Positions 1 to 5,261 of a stretch of DNA of 5,383 bases are shown here, in pieces (within the stretch, counting starts at the first letter, position 1; each line of letters opens with the position of its first letter). Origin of the DNA: Pseudonocardiales bacterium. Lineage in GTDB: Bacteria > Actinomycetota > Actinomycetes > Mycobacteriales > Pseudonocardiaceae. Location: NCBI GenBank assembly GCA_025465385.1, contig JAODNG010000143.1, forward strand, positions 1 through 5,383, in the 5' to 3' direction. A program made the translations under genes and the position numbers. The notes beneath the pieces are model-generated. The model was not told the DNA's origin. It ran no database searches and worked only from the letters and a program-made list of their open reading frames with translations.

Positions 1-24
1 GGTCGCGGTGGTCGCGGTGGTCGC
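1..24 (+). repeat. 9-bp tandem repeat inside a membrane-helix coding segment
   Basis: The unit GGTCGCGGT occurs at 1-9 and 10-18, followed by a partial copy at 19-24. In the reading frame of the surrounding gene it encodes alternating Val-Ala-Val residues of a transmembrane helix. The unit is a multiple of three, so gain or loss of a copy would change helix length by three residues without a frameshift. It may continue beyond the left window edge. Confidence 0.6.
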
Positions 25-520
25 CTTCGCCGCCACGGGTTGGTTCGGCGTCTCCTGGTACCGGGCCGCGCACGGCAAGTCCCTCGCCGTGGGTGTGGAC
101 CGAGACGCCGTGCTGGCGGATGCGCAACGGGCCATGGTCACCCTCAACACGCTCGACTATCGGCGGGTGCAGGACGGCTTGACACTGTGGGAACAGTCCA
201 CGACCGGGTCGCTACTCAGCCAGCTGCGCGCCAATCGCGACGCCTATGTCCAGGCCATCACCGCCTCGGCTGCGGTCACCACCGCGATGGTTCTCGACGC
301 GGCGGTCGCCTCCCTCAACGAGCGTGCCGGCACCGCCGAGGTGCTGGTAGGGGTGGACGTCACGTCTCAGTCGGAACAGGGTGACCCGAGCTGCGCGCAC
401 CGGCGCGTCCGACTCGACATGATCCGTGCCGGCAATACCTGGAAGGTCGGCACGTTGGCACCGGTCGGCGATGGTTACTCGGAGCCTGGGCCATGTTCCC
501 CGGGCACCTCCCCGAGGTAG
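2..520 (+). CDS. Mce-associated-type membrane protein (5' end outside the window)
   Basis: This frame is open from the window edge to TAG at 518-520. A GTG at 8 is the first possible start, but it lies inside a hydrophobic helix and no Shine-Dalgarno is visible, so the true start is probably upstream and the short cytoplasmic tail is missing. The product begins with a Val/Ala-rich transmembrane segment ending near Trp-Tyr (about codon 18 counted from base 8). An extracytoplasmic domain of about 150 residues follows. It has an N-terminal helix, a Leu-Asp-Tyr motif (DY at 155-160), a central amphipathic region and a C-terminal strand with Trp-Lys-Val. This resembles the small Mce-associated proteins, which have one anchor and an NTF2/VirB8-like fold and are thought to support Mce lipid transporters. 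Two Cys (codons at 392 and 494) could form a disulfide outside the membrane. The next gene looks like a diverged paralogue. The family call rests on architecture and motif pattern only. Confidence 0.7.
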   Translation, partial: VAVVAVVAFAATGWFGVSWYRAAHGKSLAVGVDRDAVLADAQRAMVTLNTLDYRRVQDGLTLWEQSTTGSLLSQLRANRDAYVQAITASAAVTTAMVLDAAVASLNERAGTAEVLVGVDVTSQSEQGDPSCAHRRVRLDMIRAGNTWKVGTLAPVGDGYSEPGPCSPGTSPR

Positions 521-531
521 ACCCGACGTGG

Positions 532-552
532 GGAGCCGAGTTAGCAGGCTCC
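532..552 (+). other. Short hairpin between the two membrane-protein genes
   Basis: GGAGCC (532-537) and GGCTCC (547-552) form a perfect 6-bp stem with a 9-nt loop. The stem ends directly before the purine-rich ribosome-binding stretch of the next gene (553-566). It could affect translation of that gene or be chance in GC-rich DNA. No T-run follows, so it does not look like a terminator. Confidence 0.3.
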
Positions 553-573
553 GGAAGAGGGAGAAGCCCCAAC

Positions 574-1143
574 ATGACCACCCCGACCGCAGCACAACTT
601 GCGCCCACCGAGACGGTGGTGAAGCCGCCCCGGCGGGTCACCGCGGTGGCGACGCTGGTGGCATTGGTGACTGCGGTGGTAATGGCGCTAGGTCTCGCTG
701 CCTGGTTCCGCGGCGAGGCGAACCAACTGACCGGATCCGCGGCGGCGAGCAACGACGCGCTGGTGGATGCCGACGCCACCGCCCAGGTCTCCGCCCAGGT
801 GCGCGAAGCAGTGCAACGCGTCTACTCCTACGACTACGCCCGGTTGGATGACAACGAGCGAGCTGCCTCCGCAGTCATCACAGGCCAGTACATTCAAAGT
901 TTTCATCAGGAGTTCGCTCGGGTACGAGCGCTCGCGCCAGCCCAACAGGCCGTGGTGGTGGCCACGGTGCCGGCCCTCGCGGTCAAGGTGCTTGACGGTG
1001 GCCGGGCGAACGTGGTGGTGTTCCTCGACCAACAAGCCCACCAGGGAGGCCAGGCCAAGCCGCTTCTGGCCTCAGGCAGACTGTCGATCACGGCGCAACT
1101 GGTGGACGGTAGCTGGAAGATAGCCGACGCGGAACCGTTCTGA
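574..1143 (+). CDS. Mce-associated-type membrane protein
   Basis: The product has 189 residues, from ATG at 574 to TGA at 1141-1143. This start is chosen because GGAAGAGGGAGAAG (553-566) lies just upstream. A longer reading from ATG 493 would overlap the previous gene and has no clear binding site. The protein has a cytoplasmic tail of about 20 residues rich in Thr/Pro with a KPPRR end, one transmembrane helix (about 22-45), then an outer domain. In that domain are a helical stretch with Val-Tyr-Ser-Tyr-Asp-Tyr (about 83-88), a helix with Phe-His-Gln-Glu-Phe, two hydrophobic strands (AVVVATVPALAVKV; ANVVVFLDQQ) and a final strand with Gly-Ser-Trp-Lys-Ile. This order matches the Mce-associated family (NTF2/VirB8-like), accessory to Mce lipid-import complexes in actinobacteria. 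It contains no Cys, unlike its neighbour. The 53-nt gap to the preceding gene, on the same strand, suggests one transcription unit. Its exact partner and substrate are unknown. Confidence 0.78.
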   Translation: MTTPTAAQLAPTETVVKPPRRVTAVATLVALVTAVVMALGLAAWFRGEANQLTGSAAASNDALVDADATAQVSAQVREAVQRVYSYDYARLDDNERAASAVITGQYIQSFHQEFARVRALAPAQQAVVVATVPALAVKVLDGGRANVVVFLDQQAHQGGQAKPLLASGRLSITAQLVDGSWKIADAEPF

Positions 1144-1173
1144 GTTTCTCGCCAGGCATCGTCAGCTCGCCTA

Positions 1174-1210
1174 GATCGGCTGCACCGATCAGCTAAATTG
1201 CCGCTGATCG
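1174..1210 (+). terminator. Overlapping GATC-centred inverted repeats, possible terminator of the upstream unit
   Basis: Two mutually exclusive stems are visible 30 bp after the preceding stop codon. One is GATCGG/CCGATC (1174-1179 with 1185-1190, 5-nt loop). The other is a perfect 8-bp stem CGATCAGC/GCTGATCG (1186-1193 with 1203-1210, 9-nt loop). There is no T-run after either stem, so a classical intrinsic terminator is not shown, although actinobacterial terminators often lack one. The 8-bp dyad could instead be a protein-binding site. The position between the membrane-protein genes and the rpoB promoter fits a transcriptional boundary. Confidence 0.35.
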
Positions 1211-1241
1211 TGCACATCCGACCACTGATCGGACGATGCAC
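1210..1241 (+). other. Interrupted hairpin upstream of the rpoB promoter
   Basis: The inner stem TCCGA/TCGGA (1217-1221 with 1229-1233, 7-nt loop) is continued by the outer stem GTGCA/TGCAC (1210-1214 with 1237-1241) across a small 2/3-nt internal loop, giving 10 bp. It shares base 1210 with the preceding 8-bp dyad. Its CTGATCGG segment (1225-1232) can also pair with CCGATCAG at 1185-1192. It may be part of the same termination or insulating element. Nothing shows that it is transcribed or functional. Confidence 0.3.
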
Positions 1242-1305
1242 TCTTGACGGGGGGCGTCTAGCAGGTCACCCTAGGACCACGCTCACGCCGGTCTACGCCC
1301 GGCGC

Positions 1306-1334
1306 TGGACAGTCGCCGTCCTAGCGGTTAGACT
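1306..1334 (+). promoter_or_regulatory. Predicted σA-type promoter of rpoBC
   Basis: The -35 element TGGACA (1306-1311, one mismatch to TTGACA) and the -10 element TAGACT (1329-1334, fits TANNNT) are separated by exactly 17 nt. This is the best promoter match I found between the upstream genes and rpoB on the coding strand. Transcription would start around 1341-1343, giving a leader of about 300 nt. The placement suits the strong vegetative expression expected for the β/β' operon. The start site is inferred. Confidence 0.65.
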
Positions 1335-1400
1335 GCTTCTTTGCGCTGCCCTCTCCTCGCTTCCCTGCGCACAGTGTTCGGCGGACCCCGGGTTCAATTG

Positions 1401-1474
1401 GATCCGAGTTCGTGGATCACGGTGCTCAATGAGCACAGGGTGCCCTCGGCAGAGGGCTTCCCCTGCGTGCAGGG
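1401..1474 (+). other. Array of four consecutive short hairpins in the rpoB leader
   Basis: Four stems follow one another. GATCC/GGATC is at 1401-1405 with 1414-1418. GTGCTC/GAGCAC is at 1422-1427 with 1431-1436 (3-nt loop). GCCCTC/GAGGGC is at 1442-1447 with 1452-1457 (GGCA loop). CCCTG/CAGGG is at 1461-1465 with 1470-1474 (CGTG loop). The second and third are perfect 6-bp stems. The third is followed by TTCCCC, not a T-run, so I do not call it a terminator. Alternative pairings exist because the arms share GGG/CCC segments. Confidence 0.45.
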
Positions 1475-1501
1475 CTCGTCGGGCTGCGCTAATGGTATCA
1501 C

Positions 1502-1528
1502 CCTGAGGTAACAACCTGAGGTTAACAA
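1502..1528 (+). repeat. Tandem repeat CCTGAGGT(T)AACAA in the rpoB leader
   Basis: Two adjacent near-identical copies, CCTGAGGTAACAA (1502-1514) and CCTGAGGTTAACAA (1515-1528), differ by one inserted T. A further CC follows. Each copy can also form a tiny 4-bp stem (AGGT/ACCT at 1506-1517; GGTT/AACC at 1520-1530). Spacing of 13 nt is close to one helical turn plus 3, so a paired protein site is possible but unproven. It lies inside the predicted transcript. Confidence 0.55.
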
Positions 1529-1581
1529 CCGCAAACGACACTGACAACTACATCAGCAACTGCACCAACCGCGCCGGGAGT

Positions 1582-1621
1582 GTGGTCCGAGGAGACCACG
1601 AGGTCCTGCGCTCGGCAGCGC
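1582..1621 (+). other. Two hairpins just upstream of the rpoB ribosome-binding site
   Basis: GTGGTC/GACCAC (1582-1587 with 1594-1599) encloses a loop CGAGGA, which itself resembles a Shine-Dalgarno. GCGCT/AGCGC (1608-1612 with 1617-1621) encloses CGGC. The second stem ends 8 nt before the real Shine-Dalgarno at 1630, leaving it accessible. They could modulate initiation on rpoB or be chance palindromes in GC-rich DNA. Confidence 0.35.
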
Positions 1622-1629
1622 TAGTGTTC

Positions 1630-1636
1630 GGAAGGA
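1630..1636 (+). promoter_or_regulatory. Ribosome-binding site fixing the TTG start of rpoB
   Basis: GGAAGGA lies 7 nt before TTG at 1644. This decides the start, because the first codon is the uncommon TTG and no in-frame ATG lies close by. Mycobacterial rpoB also starts with TTG in annotations I know. Confidence 0.8.
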
Positions 1637-1643
1637 CGCAATC

Positions 1644-4600
1644 TTGGCAGTCTCCCGCCCGACCAAGACCTCTGCTGCGAACAACTCCGTATCCCGCCTC
1701 CCAGGAGCTCCGGCCCGGCCGTCTTTTGCGAAGATCCGCGAGCCGCTCCAGGTGCCCGATCTGCTGGACCTGCAGCTCCAATCGTTCGAGTGGTTGATCG
1801 GTGCCGACGAGTGGTACCAGCGCCGCATCGAGGCTGGTGACGAGGCACCGATCGGTGGTCTCGCAGAGGTGCTCGAGGAGATCTCCCCGATCGAGGATTT
1901 CTCCGGCTCGATGTCGCTGTCCTTCTCCGACCCTCGCTTCGATGAGGTCAAGGCCTCGGTCGAGGAGTGCCGGGACAAGGACATGACCTACGCCGCGCCG
2001 CTGTTCGTCACGGCCGAATTCACCAACAACAACACCGGTGAGATCAAGTCACAGACGGTGTTCATGGGTGACTTTCCGATGATGACCAACAAGGGCACTT
2101 TCATCATCAACGGGACCGAGCGGGTCGTGGTGTCCCAGCTCGTTCGATCTCCCGGGGTGTACTTCGACCACGCCGTCGACAAGACCACAGACAAGGACGT
2201 CTACAGCGTAAAGATCATTCCCAGTCGTGGCGCATGGCTGGAGTTCGACGTCGACAAGCGGGACACGGTCGGCGTGCGGATCGACCGCAAGCGCCGTCAG
2301 CCGGTGACTGTGCTGCTCAAGGCCCTGGGCTGGACGACCGAGCGGATCGCCGCGCGCTTCGCGCACTCCGAGACGCTGCTCGCCACCTTGGAGAAAGACC
2401 ATACCGCCGGGCCCGACGAGGCACTGCTGGACATCTACCGCAAGCTGCGTCCGGGCGAGCCGCCCACGAAGGAAAGCGCACAGGCGCTGCTGGAGAACCT
2501 CTTCTTCAAGGTCAAGCGTTACGACCTGGCCAAGGTCGGCCGCTACAAGGCCAACAAGAAGCTGGGGCTGGCACTGCCGCACCGCAATGGCGTGCTCAGC
2601 GAGGACGACATCGTCACCACCATCGACTACCTCGTCCGGCTGCACGCCGGCGAGACGACGATGCCGGCCGCCAACGGTGTGCCCGGGGACGTGGTGCCGG
2701 TGGAGACCGACGACATCGATCACTTCGGCAACCGCCGGTTGCGTACCGTCGGTGAGTTGATCCAGAACCAGATCCGGGTCGGACTGTCCCGGATGGAGCG
2801 GGTCGTTCGGGAGCGGATGACCACCCAGGACGTCGAGGCAATCACGCCGCAGACTCTGATCAACATCCGTCCGGTGGTGGCGGCGATCAAGGAATTCTTC
2901 GGTACCTCCCAGCTGTCCCAGTTCATGGACCAGACCAACCCGCTGGCCGGGTTGACTCACAAGCGGCGGCTGTCCGCGTTGGGTCCTGGTGGCCTTTCCC
3001 GGGAACGGGCCGGCTTCGAGGTCCGTGACGTGCACGCGTCGCACTACGGCCGGATGTGTCCGATCGAGACGCCGGAGGGTCCGAACATCGGGTTGATCGG
3101 GTCGTTGTCCTCCTTCGCCCGGGTCAACCCGTTCGGCTTCATCGAGACGCCCTACCGCAAGGTCGTCGACGGTCAGGTCACCGAGCAGATCGACTACCTG
3201 ACCGCCGACGAAGAAGACCGGTACGTCAAAGCACAGGCAAACGCAGTGCTGGCCGACGATGGTCACTTCGCTGAGGAGCGCGTTCTGGTCCGACGCAAGG
3301 GCGGCGACGTCGACTACATCGACCCGTTGGGCGTCGACTACATGGATGTCTCGCCGCAGCAGATGGTCTCGGTAGCCACCGCGATGATTCCGTTCGTCGA
3401 GCACGACGACGCCAACCGGGCGCTCATGGGCGCCAACATGCAGCGTCAGGCAGTGCCCCTGCTGCGCAGCGAAGCGCCACTGGTCGGAACCGGTATGGAG
3501 CTTCGGGCTGCGGTGGACGCCGGCGATGTTGTGGTGGTCGAGAAGGCCGGCGTGGTCGAGGAGCTGTGCGCCGACTACGTCACCGTCATGGCTGATGACG
3601 GCACCCGACAGACCTACCGGATGTACAAGTTCCACCGGTCCAACCAGGGCACCTGCAACAACCAACGGCCTGTCGTGGCCGAGGGTGATCGGGTGGAGGT
3701 CGGCCAGGTGATCGCCGACGGGCCGTGCACCGACAAAGGTGAGATGGCCCTGGGCAAGAACCTGCTGGTGGCGATCATGCCGTGGGAGGGCCACAACTAC
3801 GAGGACGCGATCATCCTCAGCCAGCGCATTGTGCAGGACGACGTGCTCACCTCGATCCACATCGACGAGCACGAGATCGATGCCCGGGATACCAAGCTCG
3901 GTGCTGAGGAGATCACCCGGGACATTCCGAATGTGTCCGAGGAAGTGCTGGCCGACCTCGACGAACGTGGCATCATCCGGATCGGCGCGGAGGTCCAGGC
4001 CGGAGACATCCTGGTCGGAAAGGTGACGCCGAAGGGTGAGACCGAGTTGACCCCTGAGGAGCGCCTGCTGCGCGCCATCTTCGGGGAGAAGGCTCGCGAG
4101 GTCCGCGACACCAGCCTTAAGGTGCCGCACGGCGAGACCGGCAAGGTCATCGGGATCCGGGTGTTCTCCCGCGAGGACGACGATGAGCTCTCGCCCGGCG
4201 TCAACGAGCTGGTCCGGGTGTACGTCGCGCAGAAGCGCAAGATCCAGGACGGTGACAAGCTCGCCGGCCGGCACGGTAACAAGGGCGTCATCGGCAGGAT
4301 CCTTCCGGTGGAGGACATGCCGTTCCTGCCGGACGGGACGCCGGTGGACATCATCCTCAACACCCACGGTGTCCCGCGCCGGATGAACATCGGGCAGATC
4401 CTGGAAACCCACCTCGGCTGGATAGCCAAGCGTGGGTGGCGGATCGAGGGTGAGCCGGAGTGGGCGTCTCGGCTGCCTGAGGAGCTGCACCAGGCTGAGC
4501 CTGGCACCGTGGTTGCCACCCCGGTGTTCGACGGGGCCAGGGAGGAGGAGCTCACCGGTTTGCTCAGCTCCACGCTGCCCAACCGGGACGGCGACCAGAT

Positions 4601-5138
4601 GGTCGGACCCGACGGCAAGGCGCAGCTGTATGACGGTCGCACCGGTGAGCCGTATCCCTTCCCGGTCGCAGTCGGCTACATGTACATCATCAAGCTGCTG
4701 CACCTGGTCGACGACAAGATCCACGCTCGTTCGACCGGTCCCTACTCGATGATTACGCAGCAGCCGCTGGGCGGAAAGGCACAGTTCGGTGGTCAGCGCT
4801 TCGGCGAAATGGAGTGCTGGGCGATGCAGGCCTACGGAGCGGCGTACACCCTGCAGGAACTGTTGACGATCAAGTCCGATGATGTGCTTGGCCGGGTAAA
4901 GGTGTACGAGGCCATCGTCAAGGGTGAAAATATTCCCGAGCCTGGAATTCCCGAGTCGTTCAAGGTGTTGCTCAAAGAGCTGCAGTCACTGTGCCTCAAC
5001 GTCGAAGTGCTGTCCAGCGACGGGGCGGCGATCGAGATGCGGGACTCCGATGACGAGGATTTGGAACGTGCGGCTGCCAATCTCGGCATCAACCTGTCTC
5101 GCAACGAGTCACCGTCGGTAGACGACGTCGTGCAGTAA
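1644..5138 (+). CDS. rpoB: DNA-directed RNA polymerase subunit β (RpoB)
   Basis: This complete 1164-residue β subunit, cytoplasmic, forms one jaw of the RNA polymerase active-site cleft with β' on the α2 platform. Its length is close to mycobacterial β (about 1172). Domain order is normal. The protrusion and lobe contain FMGDFPMMT, FIINGTERVVVSQL and SPGV (Val172, equivalent to E. coli V146). The fork region holds the rifamycin pocket (about 424-485). The hybrid-binding domain has NYEDAIILS (Glu720-Asp721) and GDKLAGRHGNKGV (Lys872 and Lys880, equivalent to E. coli K1065 and K1073 near the RNA 3' end). The flap region follows GEKAREVRDTSLKVP (about 815-830). The C-terminal clamp anchor contains GGKAQFGGQRFGEMECW and ends with an acidic tail. 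The N-terminal tail of about 25 residues is Ser/Thr/Ala-rich and variable in the family. I see no frameshift, inserted domain or intein. TTG start with a good ribosome-binding site; TAA stop; rpoC follows after 123 nt. Confidence 0.99.
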   Translation: MAVSRPTKTSAANNSVSRLPGAPARPSFAKIREPLQVPDLLDLQLQSFEWLIGADEWYQRRIEAGDEAPIGGLAEVLEEISPIEDFSGSMSLSFSDPRFDEVKASVEECRDKDMTYAAPLFVTAEFTNNNTGEIKSQTVFMGDFPMMTNKGTFIINGTERVVVSQLVRSPGVYFDHAVDKTTDKDVYSVKIIPSRGAWLEFDVDKRDTVGVRIDRKRRQPVTVLLKALGWTTERIAARFAHSETLLATLEKDHTAGPDEALLDIYRKLRPGEPPTKESAQALLENLFFKVKRYDLAKVGRYKANKKLGLALPHRNGVLSEDDIVTTIDYLVRLHAGETTMPAANGVPGDVVPVETDDIDHFGNRRLRTVGELIQNQIRVGLSRMERVVRERMTTQDVEAITPQTLINIRPVVAAIKEFFGTSQLSQFMDQTNPLAGLTHKRRLSALGPGGLSRERAGFEVRDVHASHYGRMCPIETPEGPNIGLIGSLSSFARVNPFGFIETPYRKVVDGQVTEQIDYLTADEEDRYVKAQANAVLADDGHFAEERVLVRRKGGDVDYIDPLGVDYMDVSPQQMVSVATAMIPFVEHDDANRALMGANMQRQAVPLLRSEAPLVGTGMELRAAVDAGDVVVVEKAGVVEELCADYVTVMADDGTRQTYRMYKFHRSNQGTCNNQRPVVAEGDRVEVGQVIADGPCTDKGEMALGKNLLVAIMPWEGHNYEDAIILSQRIVQDDVLTSIHIDEHEIDARDTKLGAEEITRDIPNVSEEVLADLDERGIIRIGAEVQAGDILVGKVTPKGETELTPEERLLRAIFGEKAREVRDTSLKVPHGETGKVIGIRVFSREDDDELSPGVNELVRVYVAQKRKIQDGDKLAGRHGNKGVIGRILPVEDMPFLPDGTPVDIILNTHGVPRRMNIGQILETHLGWIAKRGWRIEGEPEWASRLPEELHQAEPGTVVATPVFDGAREEELTGLLSSTLPNRDGDQMVGPDGKAQLYDGRTGEPYPFPVAVGYMYIIKLLHLVDDKIHARSTGPYSMITQQPLGGKAQFGGQRFGEMECWAMQAYGAAYTLQELLTIKSDDVLGRVKVYEAIVKGENIPEPGIPESFKVLLKELQSLCLNVEVLSSDGAAIEMRDSDDEDLERAAANLGINLSRNESPSVDDVVQ
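2913..2981 (+). other. rpoB: Rifamycin resistance-determining region of rpoB (sensitive-type)
   Basis: Codons 424-446 correspond to E. coli β 511-533. The main resistance positions carry the sensitive residues: Leu424 (511), Gln426 (513), Asp429 (516), His439 (526), Arg442 (529), Ser444 (531) and Leu446 (533). Further on, Pro477 (564), Asn481 (568) and Ile485 (572) are also as in sensitive enzymes. Thr431 (518) and Ala435 (522) differ from E. coli and M. tuberculosis, but Bacillus subtilis β also has QTNPLA here, so they are natural variants. Predicted phenotype from the target alone is rifampicin-sensitive. Confidence 0.85.
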
Positions 5139-5152
5139 CCGGCTCCCAGACC

Positions 5153-5198
5153 GCGTCCGGCGCGGGGGTGGACCTCCCGCCCACCCTCGCGCCGACGC
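5153..5198 (+). terminator. Strong GC-rich hairpin in the rpoB-rpoC spacer (attenuator, partial terminator or processing site)
   Basis: The arms 5158-5171 and 5181-5194 pair over 14 bp with a single G·U wobble (5165/5187) and a 9-nt loop. An outer helix GCGT/ACGC (5153-5156 with 5195-5198) adds 4 bp across one bulged C (5157). It begins 15 nt after the rpoB stop. The nearest T-run (TTTT, 5214-5217) is 15 nt past the stem, so it is not a classical intrinsic terminator. Because rpoC must be expressed with rpoB, a partial terminator, RNase site or mRNA-stability element is more likely than full termination. Confidence 0.6.
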
Positions 5199-5227
5199 AC
5201 CCATACATCAAAGTTTTCTATAACCAG

Positions 5228-5254
5228 TGTGTTCTACAACACAGGGGAGAAGGA
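5228..5254 (+). promoter_or_regulatory. rpoC ribosome-binding site with an adjacent hairpin
   Basis: TGTGTT-CTAC-AACACA (5228-5243) is a perfect 6-bp stem with a 4-nt loop, lying in an AT-rich patch of the spacer. It ends exactly where the purine-rich stretch GGGGAGAAGGA (5244-5254) begins. The AAGGA core ends 7 nt before the GTG start, a good spacing. The stem leaves the Shine-Dalgarno free and could keep it accessible or protect it from the strong upstream hairpin. Confidence 0.6.
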
Positions 5255-5261
5255 ACGACAC

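Larger units (their letters stand above)
1341..1643 (+). other. Long structured 5' leader of rpoB
   Basis: This 300-nt stretch between the predicted transcription start and the rpoB start codon holds no gene I can support. It divides into four parts: a pyrimidine-rich start, a run of four short hairpins (1401-1474), a CAAC-rich, G-poor segment with a tandem repeat (about 1502-1570), and two more hairpins (1582-1621) before the Shine-Dalgarno. Such a length and order could support attenuation, autogenous control or controlled mRNA processing. I do not recognise a described riboswitch or leader class. Confidence 0.5.

Noticed and set aside
493..573. A longer N-terminus for the second membrane protein from ATG 493
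   Set aside because: It would overlap the previous gene by 28 bp and has no good ribosome-binding site, whereas ATG 574 has a purine-rich site and gives a normal tail before the membrane helix.
1244..1277. A promoter from TTGACG (1244-1249) to TAGGAC (1272-1277)
   Set aside because: The spacer would be 22 nt and the -10 lacks the final T. The pair at 1306-1334 is much better.
1391..1405. GGTTCAATTGGATCC resembling a tRNA T-arm
   Set aside because: No acceptor, D or anticodon stems can be built around it, so it is a chance match.
1442..1463. The GCCCTC/GAGGGC stem followed by TTCCCC as an intrinsic terminator or attenuator
   Set aside because: The stem is only 6 bp and is followed by two T and then C residues, too weak for a terminator call. 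It is kept as a leader hairpin.
1198..1506. A 102-codon plus-strand frame across the region before rpoB
   Set aside because: It runs through the predicted promoter and leader hairpins, has no ribosome-binding site, and encodes an Arg/Ala/Cys-rich sequence typical of non-coding GC-rich DNA.
3036..3038. Ala465 in place of the Pro common before Ser-His-Tyr-Gly-Arg-Met-Cys-Pro
   Set aside because: Bacillus β has Tyr at this position, so it varies naturally and is not one of the known rifamycin resistance sites.
2049..4724. An 891-codon open frame on the minus strand, antisense to rpoB
   Set aside because: It mirrors the strongly biased codon use of rpoB in GC-rich DNA, its translation resembles no family I know, and rpoB on the other strand is certain.
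5219..5224. TATAAC as the -10 element of a separate rpoC promoter
   Set aside because: There is no -35-like hexamer at 16-19 nt upstream (the DNA there is CGCACC-like) and no extended -10 TG.
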